NCBI RefSeq assembly: GCF_902859625.1
Contig: NZ_CADIJX010000004.1
Span: forward strand, 372,001-436,000
Direction of reading: 5' to 3'
Source: Achromobacter pestifer
GTDB taxonomy: Bacteria; Pseudomonadota; Gammaproteobacteria; Burkholderiales; Burkholderiaceae_B
DNA length: 64,000 bases
The translations under genes and the position numbers were made by a program. The notes under the pieces are model-generated. The model was not told the origin of the DNA. It made no database searches and was given only the letters and a program-made list of their open reading frames with translations. How positions within the stretch are numbered: the first letter of the stretch is position 1; every line of letters begins with the position of its first letter. Shown here piece by piece: positions 58,819-64,000 of the stretch.

Positions 58819-59191
58819 TCTACGAGGCACAACTTTGTTTTAGGGCGATAGTTCTGCCGCATAACATTGGAATGTCAGATAACTTGTCCTGCAAGTCACT
58901 GTTTAAATGCGGGAACCACGCGCCAGCGAAGATAACAAGGCAGGAATAGCAGCAGCCGACAAATTAGTGGGCTGATGCGGCCCATCCGGCACATTAGCCA
59001 TGAGAGCATACCGTCTCGCCCCGGGAATAGGTGTCAGACTATCTTCGACACACAAATGCCAGCCCCCCGCCCCGCAAGATTTCCTTGCACCTCGCCAACT
59101 CTCGATAGCTATCTAAACAACTGCAAAGCAATGCGAAGGTTGCAAGCATTGTGGGCTAGGATGAATTCGTGTTCTATCAAGGAATCCCATC
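58819..59191. other. Low-G+C intergenic region
   Basis: 373 bases without a credible gene, visibly richer in A+T than the surroundings. No repeat or operator was recognised. It holds the upstream signals of the two flanking divergent genes. Confidence 0.35.
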
Positions 59192-59557
59192 ATGGCTCCT
59201 ATCTCGCAAAAGCCATCTGCCTTCAAGGCGGTTCGCCCCAATGTCATGGAGGTCGAGTACGGCGCATTTCGCGGCTACGTAGACGTGATCGACCATACGC
59301 AGCAGACACCTCTCTGCAAGACGCACTTCTGCCGCACCGTCTGGCCATCCCGGGACATGGCCGAACAGCAGGCGATGGAGCTTGCCCGTGGTCTTCAGCG
59401 TGCACGCGGATTTGGCGCGTCGCGCACCGTATTGCTGACTGCCAGCCTGGGTGACGCGGCGGCTGGCCGCAAGCCGCTGGAGTTCGTGCCCGTCAGCTTG
59501 GTCAAGCAGCAGCCCACGGTTCCGATGGTCAAGCGCCACCTGCGATTGGTGGCCTGA
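59192..59557 (+). CDS. Hypothetical protein (121 aa)
   Basis: Small protein of no recognised family: MAPISQKPSAFKAVRPNVMEVEYGAFRGYVDVIDH, then a helical MAEQQAMELARGLQRARG and a basic end (VKRHLRLVA). AAGGAA lies about nine bases before the ATG. G+C content is back to normal. It is followed by the first copy of the 83-bp direct repeat, whose hairpin could act as its terminator. Confidence 0.55.
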   Translation: MAPISQKPSAFKAVRPNVMEVEYGAFRGYVDVIDHTQQTPLCKTHFCRTVWPSRDMAEQQAMELARGLQRARGFGASRTVLLTASLGDAAAGRKPLEFVPVSLVKQQPTVPMVKRHLRLVA

Positions 59558-59637
59558 GCAACCGCCTGGCGTTGATGACGGTGCTGGAGGCGGGCGGAGC
59601 GCCAGGGCCGCACGATTCTCCCTCAGCGCAAACCGCC

Positions 59638-59720
59638 AGAAGCACAAGGGCCGCATATGCGGCCCTTGTTATTCACTACCCGAAAACTCCGATCAAGCCT
59701 TGCGCGCTTGCGCAATCAGC
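59638..59720. repeat. 83-bp direct repeat, left copy (argD tail and terminator)
   Basis: Matches 61381-61463 at 81 of 83 bases, with the first 68 identical. On the minus strand it reads the last codons of argD (LIAQARKA then stop), followed by the hairpin AAGGGCCGCATATGCGGCCC. The true argD end is the right copy. Confidence 0.9.
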
Positions 59721-59734
59721 CCGATATCAGACGA

Positions 59735-59800
59735 AATCAGCTCATTTCAGCGCAAGAATCAGCCCAAATTGAGCTGATTCTTGCTAAATTGAGCTGATTC
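59735..59800 (+). promoter_or_regulatory. Operator-like repeat array before fic
   Basis: Two identical 15-mers AAATTGAGCTGATTC at 59766-59780 and 59786-59800, exactly 20 bases apart, an inverted partial copy AATCAGCTCA at 59735-59744, and an 11-bp perfect inverted repeat GCAAGAATCAG / CTGATTCTTGC (59752-59762, 59774-59784). All lie within 100 bases of the fic start. Confidence 0.65.
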
Positions 59801-59832
59801 AATCTTGCGCATACCCTCGTCGCGCATACCCC

Positions 59833-61212
59833 ATGACCACTCGCGAACACATCCTCCAGCTTCTTCGCGCCCAACAGCAAGAGAATCTCCCCTGGCTGAG
59901 TTCCAGCGAGTTGGCCTACCAAACCGGCGCCAGTTGGTCCACGGTGAAGCGCCAGCTCGACATGTTGCGCAAAGCCGGCCTGGTGCTGCGCGAAGGGCAA
60001 GGCCGCGCGACGCGCTACGGGATTGCGGGCAAAGCGCCCGCCTGGACGCCAACTGCGGCCAACATCGCCACGCGACTGGCGGATTCGGCATCAGAGGCCA
60101 CCGGGATGATCTGGTCTACACGCGGACAAGCGCTGCTGGCGCGGCTGCGGCAACCCTTGGCCGCGCGAACGCCCATGGGGTATCAACGCGCGTTCGTGGA
60201 CGACTATGTGCCGAACCAGAGCTTCCTGCTGCTGCCGTCCCTGGCCCAGGCCTTGGCCGACGAAGGCCGCATGCCGGGCCAGTTGCCGGCCGGCACTTAC
60301 GCGCGCCGCGTGCTCGAACCGCTATTGCTCGACCTGTCCTGGTCATCCTCGCGCCTGGAGGGCAACCGATATTCGTTGCTGGCCACACAAGAACTCTTCA
60401 GACGCGGCACGGCAGGAGAAGATCTGGATGCGGTGATGTTGCTTAACCACAAGGCAGCCATCGAGTTCATGGTGGATGCGGTGCCCAAGTATGGACTGAC
60501 ATCCGCCGTGATCGGCAACCTGCATGCGATTCTGATGCAAGACCTGTTGGCCGACGCCGAAGGTCTGGGCCGCGTCCGTCAGACGATGGTCAACATCCAC
60601 GGCACGACCTATGTGCCCGCGCAAACGCCCTTGCTGCTGCAAGAAATGTTCGACCACATTGTCGAGAAAGGGCGGCTCATCAAGAATCCGGTAGAGGCGG
60701 CGTTTTTTCTTTGGGTGAACCTGGCCTATTTGCAGCACTTCGAGGACGGCAACAAACGCACCAGCCGCTTGTCGGCCAACATTCCGCTGATGCTCTACAA
60801 CTGCGCGCCGCTGTCCTTTCTGGATGTGGAAACGCAGGACTATGCCTACGCCATGCTGGGCATCTATGAGTGCGGCGATGTGACGCTGGCGGCGGACCTG
60901 TTCGCGTGGGCCTATCGGCGTTCCATCCGCAAGTACGCAGTCCAGCTCGATGCGGCGGGCGTGCCTGATCCCGTGCGGCTGCGATTCCGGGAAAAACTGA
61001 ACGAGGCGATCAGCCGCGTGGTGCGCGAACGGCAAACGGCCGATGCGGCGGTAGCAGCGCTGGGGTTGTCTGAAGACGATGCCAGGGTTTTCCGTCCGAT
61101 GCTGGCGCAGGAACTGCGCGTGCTCGATCTGCACAATTGCGCGCGTTATCGGCTACCGATGGAGCAGGTGCGCGCGTGGATAGATGCAGGGAGGCCTGGG
61201 CATTCGGCTTAG
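59833..61212 (+). CDS. Fic domain protein with N-terminal winged helix
   Basis: 459-aa Fic protein, probably an AMP-transferase that modifies target proteins. The order of domains is: winged helix-turn-helix (about 1-65, LSSSELAYQTGASWSTVKRQLDMLRKAGLVLREGQGRATRYGI), Fic_N-like region with the inhibitory motif S172-x3-E176-G177-N178 (SSSRLEGN), and the Fic active site HFEDGNKRTSR (302-312), which fits HxFx(D/E)GNxxxxR with every catalytic residue kept. The inhibitory helix is N-terminal (class II). The array of repeats just upstream is a likely binding site for its own DNA-binding domain. The last codons overlap, antisense, the antitoxin remnant. Confidence 0.9.
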   Translation: MTTREHILQLLRAQQQENLPWLSSSELAYQTGASWSTVKRQLDMLRKAGLVLREGQGRATRYGIAGKAPAWTPTAANIATRLADSASEATGMIWSTRGQALLARLRQPLAARTPMGYQRAFVDDYVPNQSFLLLPSLAQALADEGRMPGQLPAGTYARRVLEPLLLDLSWSSSRLEGNRYSLLATQELFRRGTAGEDLDAVMLLNHKAAIEFMVDAVPKYGLTSAVIGNLHAILMQDLLADAEGLGRVRQTMVNIHGTTYVPAQTPLLLQEMFDHIVEKGRLIKNPVEAAFFLWVNLAYLQHFEDGNKRTSRLSANIPLMLYNCAPLSFLDVETQDYAYAMLGIYECGDVTLAADLFAWAYRRSIRKYAVQLDAAGVPDPVRLRFREKLNEAISRVVRERQTADAAVAALGLSEDDARVFRPMLAQELRVLDLHNCARYRLPMEQVRAWIDAGRPGHSA

Positions 61213-61318
61213 CCAGGACTTTTACGCAGGTAGTGCGCAGCGTTCGCTTGGCCACACGTGGGCTGGACAGCGCATCGAAGCCTTCGGCAATCTCCGCATA
61301 TAGGTTCCTTTTGTTCAT
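61175..61318 (-). pseudogene. Remnant of an XRE-family (NadS/HigA-like) antitoxin
   Basis: Reading the minus strand from ATG 61318 gives MNKRNLYAEIAEGFDALSSP then RVAKRTLRT, the N-terminus of NadS/HigA-type antitoxins. About eight residues later it continues AKPNAQASL, which in intact relatives is the end of the helix-turn-helix (ENWEQGRAKPNAQAAL). The 40 or so residues between, including the DNA-binding helices, are missing. The frame stays open into unrelated sequence. The 3' part overlaps the end of fic on the other strand. No toxin gene is next to it. Family matches are from memory. Confidence 0.6.
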
Positions 61319-61380
61319 CCCTGAAGCTGTCCCGTATCGCTGCGCCCCGCTAGGCAATGAGGCCCCAAAAAATCAGCCCA

Positions 61381-61463
61381 AGAAGCACAAGGGCCGCATA
61401 TGCGGCCCTTGTTATTCACTACCCGAAAACTCCGATCAAGCCTTGCGCACTTGCGCGATCAGC
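61381..61463. repeat. 83-bp direct repeat, right copy (authentic argD end)
   Basis: Contains the last 28 bases of argD including its TGA (61436-61438) and the terminator hairpin at about 61389-61410 (AAGGGCCGCAT/ATGCGGCCCTT, perfect). Differs from the left copy at two bases. Confidence 0.9.
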
Positions 61464-62629
61464 TTGTCCAGTTCGTTCAGCATCAGGTCAATCTCTTCAG
61501 CCGTCACATTCAGCGCCGGCATGAAGCGCAGCAGGTTCGGGCGCGGCGCATTCAGCAGCAACCCTTGCGGTTCCAGATTGCGGGCGGCTTCGACAATTGC
61601 CGGGCCATCATCGCGATCCATGATCAAGGCGCGCAACAGGCCCAGGCCGCGTTCGCCCTTCATGCCGTACTTGGCCGACAGGGCCAAGAGGCCTTCCGAC
61701 AACTGCTTGGAACGCGCGTTGACGGCGTCCATGAAACCCGGGGCAGCCAGGGCGTCAAACACCGCCACGCCGACGGCGGTCGTCAGCGGGTTGCCGTTGT
61801 AGGTGCCGCCCTGGTCGCCGTGCGTGAACACGCACACGTCCTGGCGTGCCAGCAGGGCGGCCAGCGGCACGCCGCCGCCGATGCCCTTGGCCAGGGTCAT
61901 GATGTCGGGGATGACGTCGGAATGCTGGTAAGCAAACATCTTGCCGGTGCGGCCCATGCCGGTCTGCACTTCGTCGACGATCAAGAGCAGCTGGTTTTCG
62001 TCGGCCAGCTTGCGCAGGCCTTGCATGAATTCCTTGGTGGCGGGAATCACGCCGCCTTCGCCTTGCACGGGTTCCAGCATGATGGCGACCGTCTGGTCGT
62101 CGATCAGCTTCTTCACCGATTCCAGGTCGTTCAGTTCGGCCTTGGGGAAGCCTTCCACTTGCGGGGCGAACATCTTGTCCCAGCCCGGCTTGCCGGACGC
62201 GGACATCGTGGCCAGCGTGCGGCCGTGGAAGCCGTGGTTCATGGTGATGATCTTGTAGGCGCCGTTCTTCTTGACCTGGCCCCACTTGCGCGCCAGCTTG
62301 ATGGCGCCTTCGTTGGCTTCGCCGCCGCTGTTGGCGAAGAAGACGCGGTCAAAGCAGGACGCGCCGGTCAGGCGCTGGGCCAGTTCGATCGACGGGATGT
62401 TGTAGAACGCCGGCGACGGGTTCATCAGTTTTTGCGACTGTTCCACCAGCGCGCGCTGCATTTCCGGCGCGGAGTGGCCCAGCGTGTTCACGGCCCAGCC
62501 CTGCACGAAGTCCAGGTATCGCTTGCCCGCGTGATCCTCCAGCCAGGATCCCTTGCCGCTGACGAACACGAGGTCCGGGCGGGAGGTGATCTCCATGAGG
62601 GTGTTGACATTGAACTGGCTGAATTCCAT
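61436..62629 (-). CDS. argD: Acetylornithine aminotransferase family enzyme
   Basis: 397-aa class III PLP aminotransferase, acting in arginine synthesis (N-acetylornithine) and possibly on succinyldiaminopimelate. Landmarks: NSGGEANEGAIKLARKWG, NHGFHGRTLATMSASG, VQGEGGVIPATKEF, VDEVQTGMGRTGKMFAYQ (PLP Asp/Gln), PLP lysine in MTLAKGIGGGVPLAALLA and GTYNGNPLTTAVG. AGGA lies seven bases before ATG 62629. The 3' 28 bases and the terminator are duplicated 1.7 kb downstream across the Fic module. Confidence 0.88.
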   Translation of the reverse strand: MEFSQFNVNTLMEITSRPDLVFVSGKGSWLEDHAGKRYLDFVQGWAVNTLGHSAPEMQRALVEQSQKLMNPSPAFYNIPSIELAQRLTGASCFDRVFFANSGGEANEGAIKLARKWGQVKKNGAYKIITMNHGFHGRTLATMSASGKPGWDKMFAPQVEGFPKAELNDLESVKKLIDDQTVAIMLEPVQGEGGVIPATKEFMQGLRKLADENQLLLIVDEVQTGMGRTGKMFAYQHSDVIPDIMTLAKGIGGGVPLAALLARQDVCVFTHGDQGGTYNGNPLTTAVGVAVFDALAAPGFMDAVNARSKQLSEGLLALSAKYGMKGERGLGLLRALIMDRDDGPAIVEAARNLEPQGLLLNAPRPNLLRFMPALNVTAEEIDLMLNELDKLIAQVRKA

Positions 62630-62846
62630 GGCGGTTCCTGCGGGGTAAAAGGACAGGGGGGAAGGAAACTTCGGGGGGAAGCCCGCGAAAGGGCAAATGT
62701 AGCACCGACAGGGGGATGCTATCGTGACGCACCCCCGCCGATTTGCCACCGGGCCGCCTCAAAAGGGCCGCCAGCGCTGGCGCTCTATTTTATGCAAGCT
62801 GCGCGCCCCCCGCGCGCAGCCCGTTGTTGCTTTTTACTGACCAATC

Positions 62847-63812
62847 ATGAAACGTATCCTTTCCAGTCTTGCCGCCGGCCTGGCGCTGGCGGCGGCCGGC
62901 GCTCCGGCGCATGCCGATTTTCCTGAACGCCCCATCCGCCTGATCGTGCCGTTCCCGCCCGGGCAGGCCACTGACATCTTTGCCCGCGCCCTGGCTGAAA
63001 AGCTGGGCGCCGCCGTCAAGCAGCCCATCGTGGTGGAAAACCGCGCGGGCGCCGGCAGCAACATCGGCATGGAGCAGGCCGCCCGCGCCACGCCGGACGG
63101 CTACACGCTGGTCATCGCGGGCTCTGCCGCCGCCGTCAACCAGACCCTGTACAAGACCATCAACTACAGCCTGACCAAGGACTTCGCACCGGTGTCCGGC
63201 GTGTTCTCGGTGCCGCTGATGTTCCTGGCCACGCCGGCTTCGGGCATTACGTCGCTTCAGCAACTGGTGACGCAAGCCCGCGCCAATCCGGGTGAACTGG
63301 CCTATGCCAGCGCCGGCATCGGTGGCACGCAGCATTTGTCGGCCGAGATGTTCAAGGCCGCGGCGGATATCGACATCCGTCATATTCCGTACAAGGGCAG
63401 CGGCCCGGCGCAGGCGGATTTCCTGGGGCACCAGGTGCCGCTGATGGTGGATTCCGTCACCGCCGGTCTGCCGCACGTGCAAAGCAAGAAGGCCGTGGCG
63501 CTGGCCGTGACCACCGCCAAGCGCCTGCCGCAGTTGCCAGACGTGCCGACCGTTGCCGAATCCGGCTACCCCGGCTTCGAGGCCATCGGCTGGGCCGCCG
63601 TGCTGGCGCCGCGCGACACGCCGCCCGCCATCACGGACTATCTCAGCAAGCAGATCGGCCAGGCGCTGAATACGCCCGAGATGCAGAAATTCCTGCGCGA
63701 TCGTGGCGCGGAACCCATGCCGCTGACGCCCGCCGCCACTGGCACGTTCATCGCCACCGAAGTTGAAAAATGGGGCCGTGCCGTGAAGCAGTCCGGCGCC
63801 CAGGTCGACTAA
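62847..63812 (+). CDS. Bug/TctC family periplasmic solute receptor
   Basis: 321-aa receptor, divergent from argD. Signal peptide about 1-23 (ending PAHAD). Mature part [66 protein letters not shown] and [13 protein letters not shown]. The usual PFPPGGxxD loop reads PFPPGQATD, with Gln in place of the second Gly, which could affect ligand binding. Followed by a strong terminator. Confidence 0.9.
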   Translation: MKRILSSLAAGLALAAAGAPAHADFPERPIRLIVPFPPGQATDIFARALAEKLGAAVKQPIVVENRAGAGSNIGMEQAARATPDGYTLVIAGSAAAVNQTLYKTINYSLTKDFAPVSGVFSVPLMFLATPASGITSLQQLVTQARANPGELAYASAGIGGTQHLSAEMFKAAADIDIRHIPYKGSGPAQADFLGHQVPLMVDSVTAGLPHVQSKKAVALAVTTAKRLPQLPDVPTVAESGYPGFEAIGWAAVLAPRDTPPAITDYLSKQIGQALNTPEMQKFLRDRGAEPMPLTPAATGTFIATEVEKWGRAVKQSGAQVD

Positions 63813-63830
63813 ACGTCCCGCCTTGCCAAC

Positions 63831-63864
63831 AAGCCGTCCCTCTGAAAAGGGGACGGCTTTTTTC
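63831..63864 (+). terminator. Intrinsic terminator
   Basis: Ten-bp stem AAGCCGTCCC (63831-63840) with GGGACGGCTT, eight- to nine-base loop, then a T-run. The remaining 136 bases of the window hold nothing recognisable. Confidence 0.85.
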
Positions 63865-64000
63865 ATGGCGGACCAGCGCCGCACGGCGGGCCAGTGCTGC
63901 CCGATTGGGTGGTTTTTCTGGATGATCCATCCCGCCCCGGCCGGTTTATCCACAGCCCGCGCTTGCCTATGCTCTACGCTCCAACGACTCATGTAGGGGC

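Larger units (their letters stand above)
59721..61380. mobile_element. Fic module bounded by argD-tail direct repeats
   Basis: 1,660 bases holding the winged-helix Fic gene with its repeat-rich promoter and a decayed antitoxin gene, flanked by the 83-bp repeats. No integrase or transposase is inside. The layout is that of an insertion targeted to, or captured at, the 3' end of argD with restoration of the gene end. Confidence 0.45.

Overview
The window is a stretch of chromosome from a G+C-rich betaproteobacterium of the family Alcaligenaceae, most likely Achromobacter or a close Bordetella relative. This rests on four Bug/TctC-type periplasmic receptors in 64 kb, the long leuA type, the argS-SPOR-dsbA order, and protein sequences that resemble remembered Bordetella homologues. 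No database was searched. No rRNA, tRNA, CRISPR array, integrase or transposase gene was recognised.

Layout. 1-8.9 kb: the tail of a fused two-domain peptide ABC ATPase, an amidohydrolase, a YdgA-like protein, rhlE, a LysE exporter, prfC and a small anchored protein. 8.9-14.5 kb: an iron-storage pair (bfr, bfd) around an EamA transporter, then rpoN head-to-head with a small membrane protein, and a Bug receptor. 14.5-18.1 kb: leuA behind an apparent leucine leader peptide, and an amidase. 18.4-24.5 kb: a LacI regulator, a metallophosphoesterase and a Ugp-like ABC importer. Matching operator palindromes lie before the regulator and before the transporter, so this looks like a self-contained glycerophosphodiester or polyol-phosphate uptake unit. 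24.5-33.9 kb: housekeeping genes (argS, SPOR protein, dsbA, metC) with a branched-chain-type binding protein coupled to an esterase, a nitroreductase and a second LysE exporter. 33.9-46.8 kb: leucine/isovalerate catabolism. A LiuR-type MerR regulator, liuA, aceK, a thiolase, liuB and liuD are found here, and LiuR-like palindromes precede liuR and a divergent MBL hydrolase, and liuA. Two 181-bp inverted-repeat elements (REPIN-like) lie in this part.

46.8-53.0 kb holds the least familiar system: five same-strand genes encoding an unknown 370-aa protein with a C-terminal Cys pair, a CGSC-motif protein of the UGSC family (resembling the selenoprotein B subunit of glycine/proline reductases), a type III CoA-transferase, a Bug receptor and a complete thioredoxin reductase. 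A LysR gene faces the operon's end and a T-N11-A dyad lies at its promoter. It reads as a thiol-driven reductive catabolic pathway for an unknown carboxylate.

53-64 kb is accessory. It has an MFS exporter, several small secreted or hypothetical proteins, an isochorismatase-fold protein lacking its catalytic residues and a patch of lower G+C. It also has a 1.66-kb module carrying a winged-helix Fic protein and the remnant of an XRE antitoxin. The module is bounded by an 83-bp direct repeat copied from the argD 3' end and terminator. argD and a fourth Bug receptor close the window.
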